Source: Paracentrotus lividus
Lineage: Eukaryota > Echinodermata > Echinoidea > Camarodonta > Echinidae
Direction of reading: 5' to 3'
DNA: 64,000 nt
NCBI GenBank assembly: GCA_940671915.1
Contig: CALNVZ010002100.1
Location: forward strand, 22,422,795-22,486,794
Shown: in pieces, positions 37,044 through 48,345 of the stretch
Position numbering within the stretch: position 1 is the stretch's first letter
How the letters are laid out: each line of letters begins with the position of its first letter
Made by a program: the position numbers and the translations under genes
Notes under the pieces: generated by a model
The model's database searches: none
What the model saw: only the letters and a program-made list of their open reading frames with translations
Told to the model about the DNA's origin: nothing

Positions 37044-37960
37044 GTGATAGTTTTGAGCACTTGCTCTTAAAATCTGTGGTTTGATGTTTTTACCACTGGT
37101 TTTGGATAAACCAAAAAAACATGGGCTTATGTTTAAGCAGTTAATCAGTTACGTGGCTAAATTATACATTGTAAGTTGTATTTTGAAAATATTGAAACAA
37201 CAAATGAAAATGAGGGAGAAAGAGGATAGAGGGAAAGAGATGATAACTTATATGAAATGTGCTCTAAAATATACATTCTACTGTTTTTGTGCTTTGAATT
37301 TGATAGATCTATGCACTTTATTTGCCAACTGTTTACAGTAACTATTTTAAACCTTGAATTTCTTATATTTGATTCCATCCATTGTATTTGTAAATGTTTT
37401 TGCAAGGTCAGATTGTGTGCTCATCCACGAGTGTGTACAACTAATATGCAATAATCTGTCCTTTCGTCTCGTCAGTTTAAGTGTTGTAATAATATGTACA
37501 TGAGAAATATTCTCTAAACAAATTTGGTATGGGTATGACAATAGCTTTCTTGTTTGTTTTTCTACAGATATTCATATAAGTACTTGCTAAACAGTAACCA
37601 AGCAGTTAATATCTAATTGTTGGTGATGTCATTTTGACAAAGTAAATAATGCACATCAATTATTCTGTGTGTTAAAACGATATATACTGTAGACTCAATA
37701 AATTGATCATAATACATAGACTATGTCTGTAAGCACTTAAGAAACATATTATTACCCCGGTCATCAGAGTCACACAATATGTGCACATTCTCCACTACTC
37801 CAGTTGTCTCACTTTTGGTTAACAAAGAAAATTGAAAAGAAAAACACCTTTCGCAAGACAGGTCACAAATTTCCTTGTTGACCAACATGCATGTGAGACA
37901 AACAATACCGCTTTTGGCGATATTCTTGCCCCCCCCCCCCCCCAACTCGGGGTTCAAACC
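37044..37960. other. Unassigned AT-rich interval
   Basis: A C tract at 37929-37944. No exon, RNA gene or element is recognised. Confidence 0.45.
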
Positions 37961-37979
37961 ATCTCACATTGTGCTTGTT

Positions 37980-38160
37980 CTGGATTCTTAGAGATAACCT
38001 CTTTTGGTAGGGGAAGCCGTGTCAAAATTACCCTTTATTACAGGCTTTTGGAAGGAAAGCTGCATCAAAATTTTCCCCCCTGTTACAGGTTTTTGAAGGG
38101 GGAGCCAGCAAAATTACCCCATTGTCACAGGCTTTTGGACCATATCCAGGACCCCTTTTC
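37980..38160. repeat. Three short tandem units (~55 bp)
   Basis: ttacaggcttttgg...gaa/ggagcc...aaaattaccc recurs three times with variation. Confidence 0.6.
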
Positions 38161-38685
38161 AGAATTAGTCCTCAAAAACCTGAAACTGCCCCGTAATTAA
38201 AAAAAAAGTTCAGGGGGAAATGCTAAAAGACCCCTATTTCAATGATTTCTTGGGCATTTTTCCTCTACCTGGGCCTCTAGAAAATACCCCTTTCCCAGAG
38301 ATATTGGGAACGAGAATACGTGTATAGTTGACTGCCGGGTATTCTTGTAATACTATAGGATCACATCTGTTTTGACTTGTACATGTACATGCTCCAGCTT
38401 GATTATCTGAAATTTTTGTTGAATTGAGAACTTGAATGGAACCCGTCATACATTTTCCTCCTAATCTACAGTTTCATATATTTTTATCACAAGTTTGTGC
38501 CATGAGTAAATAGCAATACCTCTAGCTGCATTTTCTATCATCTATGCATATAATGCTTCTTATGTCTGTATCAAATAGCAGTGTCTTGCCTAAACTTGTA
38601 AATTATTCTCTTACTTAGTGTACATGTGGTATGTTATACGTGTAGATACATGTATGTATAAGTATTTAAATGTACGTTTATAGAC

Positions 38686-38691
38686 AATAAA
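38686..38691 (+). promoter_or_regulatory. Possible distal polyadenylation signal of gene 1
   Basis: AATAAA in gacaataaacatttcaaa with a GT/T-rich environment, about 4.8 kb past the stop. A long 3' UTR would be needed and is unproven. Confidence 0.25.
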
Positions 38692-39092
38692 CATTTCAAA
38701 TTTTTAAATTAGCTGAATCTTCTCTAGTGCAATTTGTGCTGCTCTTTTTGTTTTTATTAGTTTTTACAGTGCTGTCATTCATAAAACAAATATTCGCACT
38801 TTAAGTTACAAGTAATTCTATACCAGTAATAACCGGTAAGTGACGTAATACTGGTATATCATTTTGTGCGCAGTCCACTCCCATTACGAGGTACTTGGGA
38901 ACAAGCGAGATTCGGAGTGAGCGCATCACAGGTTGTCCCTCTCTTCTGTTTAATTAAGGCACCTTCTCCATTCAAAAGGTGTCAGTTTCCCGCGGGATCC
39001 TGTTCCACCCCGGGAAACATCCGACTTTCAGCTTTTAAGCTGTATTAAAATTTCAATTCAAAAGCTGATAAAACGGCGTTTGGAACAAAGGT

Positions 39093-39132
39093 TGTGTGGG
39101 TGTGTGTGTGTGCGTGCGTGGGGTGTGTGTGT

Positions 39133-39168
<36 letters not shown>

Positions 39169-39172
39169 TGTG
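39093..39172. repeat. (GT)n microsatellite
   Basis: Imperfect then pure gtgtgtgt run of about 70 bp. Confidence 0.9.
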
Positions 39173-39828
39173 TGAACTGGACCCTTGCTCATAAAGTACC
39201 AAAATTAATAGAGCAACAATGAAATTTACCATCTAAATTCATACATTGCAGTACAGAACATGTGAAGTCATACTCGCAAATCCACTAGGTTTTTAAATAG
39301 ACTTTATTAAAAAATAAATTATGCATTTATTAAGTTTTCTTTGTTTTTGTATACAACCAAGTCATTTACATTATTCAGTTGTTTCTTCTTTTTCAGTATT
39401 TGATAATCATAAATTTCCATTAAAGCATCTTCATATATTGTGAACAAAAGTTCAATGATAAACAGTAGTTCACACAAATGTTATAAAAAGAATCACAAAT
39501 GATCTAAATAATAGTTGGATAGTACATTTACCTTACAAATCCAAATTTTTGCTACCGGTATGTATTCTTTAAAAAATTTCATATTTGGAACTTCATTTTT
39601 CATACATGTATATCTAAAGTCGGCCTATCCTCTTTTTTTTTTCTCTCTAAGTCTTGATTTCATACGAAAATTTCATACTTCCAATTCCAAAATAAACCAG
39701 AAATGAAAATTTCCAATTTACTTTTAAATCGTAAACGCACATGCTCAGAACAGATATTTGAGACCTAAGCACTTTATATCTGATAGAAAAATTTGACAAG
39801 CTTTGCAAATACAATCCACTCCCATTAA

Positions 39829-40072
39829 CCCTTTCATTACCAGGCACTTTTTCCCAAAAGCTGAATTCCCTCACTTCATTTCAATTTTTTTCAAAAAGGT
39901 AACTCAATCAATACCCATAGTGTTTGCATCCACGTGAAAACTACCGTTCCCAGCTTTCCAACGCTACATAACTCAACAAGAGAGGGCGCTTTCTTGCAAA
40001 ATGGCAGTAAAATCAGTTTCCCTTGTCACCAGTATTCTATGGTGCCAAAAGGCGACCATGGTAATGAGAGGG
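39829..40072. mobile_element. TTAA-flanked MITE, CCCTTTCATTACCAGG ends
   Basis: TTAA at 39825 and 40073. Ends ccctttcattacc / ggtaatgagaggg. About 244 bp, non-coding. Confidence 0.85.
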
Positions 40073-40185
40073 TTAAATTGAGGTGATCAGGACCTTTAAA
40101 TAACATGTACCTCATTATAACAAATCATGTTGTTATGGCATAATGAACACATACATGTAGGCCCATAGGGGTGCACAAAAGGGGG

Positions 40186-40707
40186 GAAATTCACTAAAGG
40201 GGGTTGTAATCATTCTTAACAGCAATTTGAGGGATTGATTTCAATTCCAGCTTAAAATCAATCCCAACTCACTGGTTCACTAAATCGCTATTAGGCTTAA
40301 ATTGATTTTATGTTCTGATATAAATTTTCATGTGTGCAATCAATTAACCAGTCATAAAAATTTATTTTGACAGCCTAAATTTTTGTAAAAGACTAGTGAT
40401 TGAGAATACTGGGTTGGGGCATGCAAATTGTTTCACTGATAGTTGACATCATAAACAAATCAACAACTTTACGCCATACGCCTTGAATGAAATTCACTTT
40501 TAAATGAATCATTTAAAATCAGGTTCATGTACAAAAGTCAATGCTGAGATCAAAATCACTTCTACATCATCTTTAAAAAAAACATTTTTCTGTTAAAATT
40601 GTTCCTAAATAGTGAATCAGCAACTAAAAGCGATATCGCTTTTAGGATTGATAAAATTGATTTTATCTGAGTTAAGATTCATTTTAGCGGTTAGTGTATC
40701 ACCCCCA
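40186..40707. mobile_element. Possible degenerate inverted-repeat element
   Basis: Left ggggaaattcactaaaggg and right ggttagtgtatcaccccc are loosely inverted. aaagcgatatcgcttt is a perfect inner palindrome. Weakly supported. Confidence 0.35.
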
Positions 40708-40882
40708 CGAGAATTGCCTTATAATAGAATCAAATTAATTGAACTCGAGTTGAACCATAATAGTATGATGACTCCCTTATTGATTTATTGTAAATAAAAC
40801 ATTCCTAACTCTAGAAATTCTGATCAAGAAATTATTCCCTTGTTAATTTCTTGTGCATTACACCTTTTTCTGCAATCTACTG

Positions 40883-41205
40883 GTGGTATCTCAATTCGCG
40901 GAAACTACTTTGAGACGGATTTGGGAACGGTTTGGAGACGGTTTTGAAACTTGTCTTGGAGACGTCTCTGAGACGTCTCCTCAGACCACGCGACGTGGAA
41001 ACTACTTTGAGACGAATTTGGGACTACTTGTCGCGGAGACATATCTGAGACGTCTTTGAGACGTCCCCGTGACTTGTGGAAGATTTGTCATGTCGTATAG
41101 ATTTGTCACGGAGCCATCTAGGAGATGTCCGCCGAGTTTCGGAGACAGATATGGGACTTCTTTGAGACAGTTTTGAAAAAAGTATCGGAGGCGCCTCTGG
41201 TGGTA
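40883..41205. mobile_element. Same GAGACGTCTC family, copy 2
   Basis: Starts gtggtatctcaattcgcgg and contains gagacgtctctgagacgtct. The segment ggaaactactttgagacg occurs twice. The right terminus is unlike copy 1's and may be rearranged. Confidence 0.65.
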
Positions 41206-41699
41206 TGACATTCAAATGAATGTCATATCCTCTGTGCTATGTGATACTTTGCTTTTCCTTGAAGATTAATAAGCAATTTAGTAAAACTATCATGTCAAGT
41301 TTGAAACAAAAGTTCAGAATATTGAATCAGTGAATTTGTGGCAAATGGTGACAATAACATAAAAACAATCCATTTCAACTTTTACTTCAAGCAATGATGC
41401 ATTCAGTATCAATGTCCTAGAGTGTACGTCAGTTGTTTGTTAGCATTTTCAGTGGCATGATCTACCCTTTCGCTGGCAAACATCCAGATCAGATTTTATA
41501 TTGCTCTGCTGTGTTATATAAAGATAATATTACATACAAGTTGCCAAATGCAAAAAAAAAATCTTCAAACTATGAAGATCTATTTTATGAGTACTGCATC
41601 TTAAATACCTTCAAACAAACTTTATTAAGTTACAAAGATCTTAGCTTTGAGTACATGCTTCACAACTGTATCATTTCAGTCTTGGCAAATCTGGCATAA
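41206..41699. other. Unassigned interval downstream of SYS1
   Basis: AT-rich. No feature recognised. It may include SYS1 3' UTR (minus strand). Confidence 0.4.
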
Positions 41700-41860
41700 A
41701 TCTCACTTCCATCAAAAGTCAGGTTTTTGTTCCTTTCGGTCAAATGTCTTTGAGCTCACTCAACGGACACAAGTATCATCTTAATAGGGCAGTTGCAACG
41801 CATGAACTTGTGCACAAAACTGATATAGTCAATTGGCAAAGACTTATAAACGTCTTGGCT
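41700..41860 (-). pseudogene. Degenerate copy of SYS1 last exon (b)
   Basis: Second, adjacent copy sharing cttccatcaaaagtcagg, gagctcactcaacgg and cacaagtatcatctta with copy (a) and the true exon, with more changes and an early stop. The two copies are tandem with a period of about 165 bp. Confidence 0.65.
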
Positions 41861-41864
41861 TGTC

Positions 41865-42000
41865 TCCCACTTCCATCTAAAGTCAAGTTCTGCTTCCTAT
41901 TCGGTCAAATATTTCCAAGCTCACTCACCACGCATAAGTATCCTCTTAGGACAGTTGCAAACTATGTACATGTACACAAACTGAAATGGTCAATAACTTA
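41865..42000 (-). pseudogene. Degenerate copy of SYS1 last exon (a)
   Basis: On the minus strand a stretch reads TVLRGYLCVVSELG against TVLGEYLCMRTELK in SYS1. On the plus strand ccacttccatc...gtatcctcttaggacagttg tracks the exon for about 130 bp. It lies ~320 bp downstream of the SYS1 stop. Confidence 0.75.
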
Positions 42001-42320
42001 CTCTATTTCCATTATAACTCTGCTCTGGTTCAGGACTGTCAATTCGCCGTCTTTAAGCACGGTCAAAAGCAAAAACCGTGCACAAAGACGTAAATACTCT
42101 TCAACCAAATTCTCGATGATGCATTGTTAACGATTTGGGCCAATCTGGATTTTGGCTCATAATCGTGTCCTCAGTTGGCTTGGCTCATCATGTCAGTAGA
42201 ATATCTATCTGAGTTGATCCCCAATCCACAGGCATATTCCTGAACATCTTTTAATGCTAAAACCCCACAAATGTTTGTGAAAGTCTCTGTCTCTCAAAAA
42301 TGGTCTCAATTCTACTTCCG

Positions 42321-42558
42321 TCATAAGTCGGCTCTCGCTCCCGTCAAAGGAATATCTTTAAGCTCAGTTCTCATGCACAAGTATTCTCCCAGGACCGTTG
42401 ACAACGCTATGCATCCAATGTTTGTAAACCACCAGGCCATTGAGCTTGGAATGCTCAAGTTGTAAATCCAACATGCAATAAAATGAAAAAAGTGCACTGT
42501 AACGGAAAAGTCTGTACACTGCTTTGTCCTCTGAACGATGAACCACAATCCGATAGCG
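42321..42558 (-). CDS. SYS1: SYS1 coding exon 3
   Basis: Codons 77-155 and TGA. VQRTKQCTDFSVTVHFFH and the invariant C-terminal GEYLCMRTELKDIPL identify the family. Acceptor tttcatcag. Confidence 0.95.
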
Positions 42559-45295
42559 CTGATGAAAATAAACAAAGAGAAAACAAAATAACATTTTTTC
42601 AAGAAAAAGTACACAGATACATGTAATTGAACAATTATTTGCATGGTAATTATAGCAATTATCTATTTTTATACTTCTATGAGCACTGAATATGAAGAAT
42701 TCATTTGCAAAAGGGGTTAAATCCATTTTTCATCAAATTAGATTTTTTCTTTTTAATTTGAGTAGCTCTATAAAGAAGTTGAAATGCCCATTAAAAATAT
42801 GAAAGTGAAATAAAAGTCTGTTTCTGACAGTATTGCTACATTGTATACGGGAGAAATAACAAAAACTCGATTCTCTAGAAATGGTCTAAAATGGATCTAA
42901 CCACTTTTGTAACCAAGCTCTTCATTTATTTATAAGAACCCACAACTTGTACTAAGGTCCCCTGATAAAGGTGCTCTTAAAAAATAGACCGACAATTCCA
43001 GACAGTACTGTACATGTAGTGCACGACAATAATACTGATATAATACAGTCTATTCCTGTTATAACAAGCATGGATACTAAGCAATTTTGTTACAACAACA
43101 AGTTAAGGCAGTTCTCCGAGTCCTATTTTCATAGATACTGTGCAACATATGCGTTGTTCAATACAATATATCATTATATCCCAATTAAGCACCTTGCTCC
43201 AATGGGAGTGGACTGTCATTACGGAAGGTAATACGATTTCACGTGACGTCATCATCTTCCTGTCGGCCATTGTGGTGGGCACGCTATTACTGCCCACCAT
43301 GGTTACGCATGGTTACGTATACGTATTGCCGCACTAAAGGAGGTTTGAAGTTACTCGAGAAACTTTACTTAATCGTAATTCTACAACAAAATCATGGGAA
43401 ATTTCTGTTCAGTTGTTGGTTGTGGAAACAGGGCAGGAAGAGACAAAAATCTTTCTTTCGGCTGCCTGCAGCAATTACACGAGAAGGAGATATTACTGCA
43501 GCGTGCAGAAGCGCGGCTGAGGCCAGTGTAGTCTTCGCCGTGACCACCCGCCCCGCCCGTGCCCGGTCCGAAGTAGGAAGTGTGCAGTGCGAGATAGAAT
43601 GTTGGAAAGACAACTCAGCAGATCGAGCTCAAAACCGCAAAAAAAGTAAATATTTCACTGTGAAAAAGACACAATTATTATGTCACACATGTCGATTTCC
43701 TACCTGAAATAAAATGATTTGAGCACGCATCCAAATGTTCTTTGATTGATTGCAGCAAGCCATTCGTCGTAGGGCCTACACTAACTATACACAGCCCCGT
43801 CGCCGAAGGCCGCGGGTTCGGTTTTGGCTTACCGACGAGAAGTTCAGAGTTTTTTTCCTTCAATCTCGCGTAATTTCTACAGGCAGCCGATAGAAAGGTT
43901 TTTTTTGTCTCTTCCTGCCCTGTTTCGACAACCAACAACTGAACAGAAATTTCCCATGATTTTGCTGTAGAAGTACAGTGTAGTTTCTCGAGTAACTTCA
44001 AATCTGGCTTTAGTGCAGCAATACGTATACGTAGTCATGCTGTCAGTCGATTTGTATGCCTTCCAAGATGGCCGCCACGCAGCGTTGCTAACAAAAAGAT
44101 GACGTCACTGGGAACGCTCTATAGTGCTCATGAGGGAAGGATATAATTGGTTTTCCCCATGTATTTCCTTACACTTTAATCATTTTGGAATATTGGAAAT
44201 GGTGCTTTCGAAATGACTTTTAAAGTCTGTTAAAAAGAGTAAAAAAGGAGAGACAAAAAAAATTCTTACCACGTAAGGGCATTCATGACATAAACTGTAG
44301 CAATCATCCTCCCTCCAGAACTGCTGAAGTCAAGACACTGTCAACATAAAAAATAACAAATTATAAAAGCAACTTTCTTGAAATAAAGTTTTCTTTTTCA
44401 AGGCTTTAAAATTGAATTGACTTAATTCTTAATGAAATGGGATATGAATGGCAAAACAGGTTTCATCAGTTGATCAAATACTTCATACTATTATTTGTAA
44501 TTTTTAGAAAATATTCCTGCATACAATACAGAAATCTTTAATTCACTTAATATTTGTGCACAATGCTAAACACATGTTTTTTGTATCAATGTTCAATTTC
44601 ATATCTTTCTTTACTAGGATATCTTCCATAACAGCCTCAGGTGATGATATTCAAGTGTACAACAAATGGGAGGTTTGTGCATTAACGTTCCACAGTCTAA
44701 TGGCCGAACTGCCAAGGAAATGTATAATAATAATTATAATAATAATAATCAATTCTTTTATAGCGCATACCACATTGCTAAAAGCATGTCCCTATGCGCT
44801 TACAACAAGAAAGGAAAACAAGTAAAGAGAATTACAAATGCACTTAAAGCACAAAAAATACAAAGGTAGTGTTGGGCACTGAGTTCAAATACAAATTAAT
44901 TATTACGCATTGAAAAGATGTCTTTTAAGAGAAGCCTTAAACTTCTCTAGATCATTAATTGTTCTCAAAGAGTTTGGGAGAGCATTCCATGAGACTGTAG
45001 ATGCATGTGCATATAATGTAGCTTTACTTTCATATCGCAGCTTGTTCTTTTGTCTGATTTTATCATTTTTGCTCTTAGAAATTACGTTTGCTATTTAACA
45101 TACTAAAATACATAACATTGAAAATTGACGTACATCATATCCAAATAGCTGGCTGAGTGATCTTGGATGATCTAAGATGAAATCCATGATGATTAACCAA
45201 ATGCCAAAGCACACATAAAAGACACTCTGCATAGCAATGATTTGAGAGATGAGTAACATAGGGTCCCACACATAGCTTCTGAACGATGCCCCCAT
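42321..45295 (-). CDS. SYS1: SYS1 Golgi membrane protein, three coding exons
   Basis: Exons on the minus strand: 45295-45134, 44337-44270, 42558-42321, together 155 residues plus stop (human SYS1 is about 156). It starts MGASFRSYVWDP and ends with the conserved GEYLCMRTELKDIPL, both strongly SYS1-like. Hydrophobic segments at about 13-40, 65-85, 95-110 and 118-138 fit the four-pass Golgi protein. Known role: SYS1 binds and targets the small GTPase ARFRP1 to trans-Golgi membranes, supporting retrograde and secretory traffic. A splice acceptor at 45306-45308 just before the ATG implies a non-coding first exon further upstream, probably near 47.9-48.1 kb. Degenerate copies of the last exon lie downstream at 41.7-42.1 kb. 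Confidence 0.95.
43231..44121. mobile_element. THAP-bearing foldback DNA transposon, copy 2
   Basis: Inverted relative to copy 1 (18451-19375) and alike over the full length. The left arm reads MGNFCSVVGCGNRAGRDKN, closer to a THAP consensus than copy 1, with SFFRLPAAITRE in a neighbouring frame. The right arm carries a second inverted THAP start. TA flanks at 43229 and 44122. It lies in a SYS1 intron. Confidence 0.78.
44270..44337 (-). CDS. SYS1: SYS1 coding exon 2
   Basis: Codons 55-76 plus two bases. CLDFSSSGGRMIATVYVMNA aligns without gap to the human segment around GFSTPPGR. Acceptor ttgacag, donor gtaaga. Too short for a simple ORF scan. Confidence 0.93.
44700..44850. repeat. (AAT)n microsatellite with dispersed repeat
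   Basis: aataataataatc followed by ttcttttatagcgcatacc and tccctatgcgcttacaac, a layout common in animal interspersed repeats. It lies in the first SYS1 intron. Confidence 0.45.
45134..45295 (-). CDS. SYS1: SYS1 coding exon 1
   Basis: Codons 1-54 (MGASFRSYVWDP to SQLFGYD), phase 0 at the donor gtacgt. The exon begins ten bases upstream of the ATG after the acceptor ttgcag. Confidence 0.95.
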
Positions 45296-45499
45296 TTTGC
45301 CGAATCTGCAAAATAGAGTGAAAAAAATATACAAATTCTTAGCTGGGATGAGAGAAATAGGATCTTTCACAAAAAAAGAAAATAAATACCTACTTCAGTT
45401 TCAGTTTTTACAAATTATGATGATTATAAAGATTAAAGAATTGATGAAAAAAAAATTTGAATGCTGAAATTGGGTTTGCCATTGGATCTGCTCACTCAG

Positions 45500-46020
45500 G
45501 AGTCATAGCTATGCACAACGAAAGGTCTACAAGCTCGTACGTACAGAGGTAGAGGACAATGCATTTTGGGTGCTCTGATTATAGCTATCGCGTGAAGCTC
45601 CTCCCGGTTGCAATGACTGAAGTGCCTTGACCGTAACTGAACAACGCAATTCAGATATTTCCCAAAAGAACAGCTATTTCCCAAGAGCAGCGCTGTCAAT
45701 CATAATCAACATGGACGATATAGCAAGAAAAACTGCAAGACTCGACTTCACAAAATGTTAGTTGGTAGCTAGGCCACTGTTAGAACACTTTTTAGTATAA
45801 GGAAAAGTGATATTAATATGAACTTCAACGAATCGAATGGTGCAATCCGACGTTTGGAAATAAAACGTAGCATAAATGAGGACTTACCAACGAAAAAGTG
45901 ATGAGTCTAAATTTTGTTGTTGGTATCATTTTACGTAGGCCTAAATAGAGTGAATTCGTTTGAAGGCACAATGGTAGTGTCTTTGGTATTCAAACGAGAT
46001 CATTCAAGTGAGATGCATAT
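45500..46020. repeat. Unit W1, direct copy of one arm of the adjacent palindrome
   Basis: agaggacaatgcatt, actgaacaacgc and gcaagaaaaactgcaagact recur in the same order at 46345-46800 and inverted at 46830-47330. Confidence 0.85.
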
Positions 46021-46040
46021 TTGTGGAGTTGGAAATTATT

Positions 46041-47456
46041 TAGACCGAGGCTGCTCTGTCTTCATCGGCATCTCTCTGAAGACAGAGAGCTTCCATTGCG
46101 TGAGCTGTTCAAAATGCAGTGCTGTATTCTCTGATAAATTTCCCCAAATTTCATGGGAAAAGCTTACAGAAACCCCCAAAACTCAACTTCAACAAGACAG
46201 TGCAGTTGGGCATCAAAAAGGACAATTTCGAGAGAAAATCTACTTCCAGATGCGGTCAGTGGAATAACTTTCATCTTATAGATCTATAATATGATCACCG
46301 AAAAAAACACTTGGTTATGTACACACATCGAAATGTCTCCAAGTTCGTTCTTACAGAGCTAGAGGACAATGCATTGATTGTTGGACGCTCTGATTAGCTA
46401 TCGCGTAAAGCTCCGCCTCCTGGCTGTAATGACTGAAGTGCGTTGACAGTAACTGAACAACGCGATTCAGCTGTTCCCAAAAGACCGCTTTTATCGTGCG
46501 CGCTGTCAATTATAACCAAAGTGGACCCATTTCGCAAGAAAAACTGCAAGACTCGACTTCACAAAACGTGCGGCGGAAAGCCATACTTTCAATACTTTTT
46601 AGAATAGACCTAAAGAAGAGAAATATAAATAGGAACTTCAACAAATCCACTGTCGGACTCCGCCCGAAAGTTGAAAAGGTATGAAAAAATGAGGACTTAC
46701 CCCAAAAATAAATGTCTTGATGAGTCTAAATTTTATCGTGACTATTGTTCATTGGAAGGCACAATGGTAGAGTATTTCATAGGCTAACGTGATCATTCGA
46801 GCACGGAGAAAAGTTCCTCCATAAAATAGTAATTTATGCATGACGCTCGAATGATCACGAATTAGCATATGAAATGCACTACCATTGTGCCTTCCAATGA
46901 ACAATAGTCACGATAAAATTTAGATTTGTCATTTATTTTTTTGGTAAGTCCTCATTTCTTGATGCGTTTTGAAATATTGGGCGTACGTCCGACAGTGGAT
47001 TCGTTGAAGTTCCTTTTTATATTTCTCTTCTTTATTCTAAAAAAATATTGAAAGAGTGGGTCTACGCCCAACCGTTTTTGAAGTCGAGTCTTGCAGTTTT
47101 TCTTGCGAAATGGGTCCAAATTGGTTATGATTGACAGCGCGCACGACAAAGCGGTCTTTATCGGGAACAGCTGAATCGCGTTGTTCAGTTACGGTCAACG
47201 CACTTCAGTCATCGCAACCGGGAGGCGGAGCTCCTCGCGATAGCTACCAGTAGCTAATCAGAGCGCCCAACAATCAAAATCCATTGTTCTCTATTTCTGT
47301 AAAAGCGGAATGGTAGACTTTTTTCCGTGTCGAGCGTCGTGCATATTTGTAGAGTAAAAATTTCAATGTGGTAGATTGCATTTTGAACAGCACATGCAAT
47401 GGTAGCTCTCTGTCCTCAGAGGGGATTACGATGAGGACATGAGCAGCCTCGGTCTA
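46041..47456. mobile_element. MULE-like element with nested ~1-kb palindrome
   Basis: Outer ends tagaccgaggctgctctgtc / gagcagcctcggtcta are flanked by an exact 9-bp direct repeat GAAATTATT (46032-46040 and 47457-47465), the size typical of Mutator-like insertions. The outer body equals the 365-bp element at 9437-9802 (inverted). Inside it, about 46325-47375, two arms of roughly 500 bp face each other around 46836 (units W2 and W3). No coding sequence. Confidence 0.88.
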
Positions 47457-47465
47457 GAAATTATT

Positions 47466-47919
47466 GTGCTACGAGACCAGATATGTAGAGCCTACTAGAG
47501 CCAGAGGAAATTGTAGTCACGACTCACGAGTATGGATCTGCCAATATATTAATACAGAAAGAAATAGATAGATGAAAATCGAAATGAAAACATATAATTT
47601 CTTAATCTACTCTTTCTTGAGTATAAAAAAATGTTTAAGGGACCATCGTGCATATATGAAGGTGGTGAATCATGCTCTCTTCATTCACTTCAGAATATAT
47701 TTTCACATTGAAAACAAATCTTTTAAAAAACATTTTTATTTTCTGAAGAAGGTTCGACTCACTGTAATTTCAGTTGTTGGCCTGAAACTTGTTGAATCAA
47801 GAAATGTCTTGTAGGCCTATCTCATTACATTATCCCTCTGAAGTGGAAGTTGAGTGAGTTTCTCATCGACATTCGGATTCAATATTGAGATTGTTTACGC
47901 AGTCTCTAGTTAAGTTACA
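47466..47919. other. Unassigned interval
   Basis: AT-rich. No feature recognised between the palindrome complex and the putative promoter. Confidence 0.4.
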
Positions 47920-48345
47920 CGTCATTTGTGCCAGCGCGCGGGGCACGTACGCCGTGAGTTTAGCGGCTGCTGTCCAAACAGGCACGGGGCTGGTTCGGCT
48001 AGATTGGCTATGATAATATGGATGGATATATGAGCGTACGTGCGATCCACTGTTGCCTACTTTTTACAACTTGATCACTAAAATTGACTGTTATATTCGT
48101 AAGATGAAATATTTGTTCCATATTTTAGCAAAATTTTTTTTTTTTAATTTTAAAATAAATAAAATTAGAGAGTTAATATTATTTTTTTAATGAAAACAGC
48201 AATTTTTGGTTTATTATTTGAATAATATAGATATTATTATCCAATATTTCTTCCCAAATTTGACCCCGCATATATAGCTCTCTGTGGATCAAGTTCCGGT
48301 AGCCGGTATCTAGTGCTTTTCTCTGGCTTAAAAGGGGTAAGAAAA
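47920..48345. promoter_or_regulatory. Putative bidirectional SYS1/COX4 promoter region
   Basis: A short CpG-rich stretch (47930-47995, gccagcgcgcggggcacg) lies between the divergent genes. Further right, ctctggcttaaaaggg followed by GTAAG at 48337 could be the donor of a non-coding COX4 exon. Both coding exons start after acceptors, so promoters must lie in this interval. No transcript evidence. Confidence 0.3.

Noticed and set aside
41744-42130. 128-codon plus-strand ORF
   Set aside because: Antisense to the degenerate SYS1 exon copies. No independent evidence.
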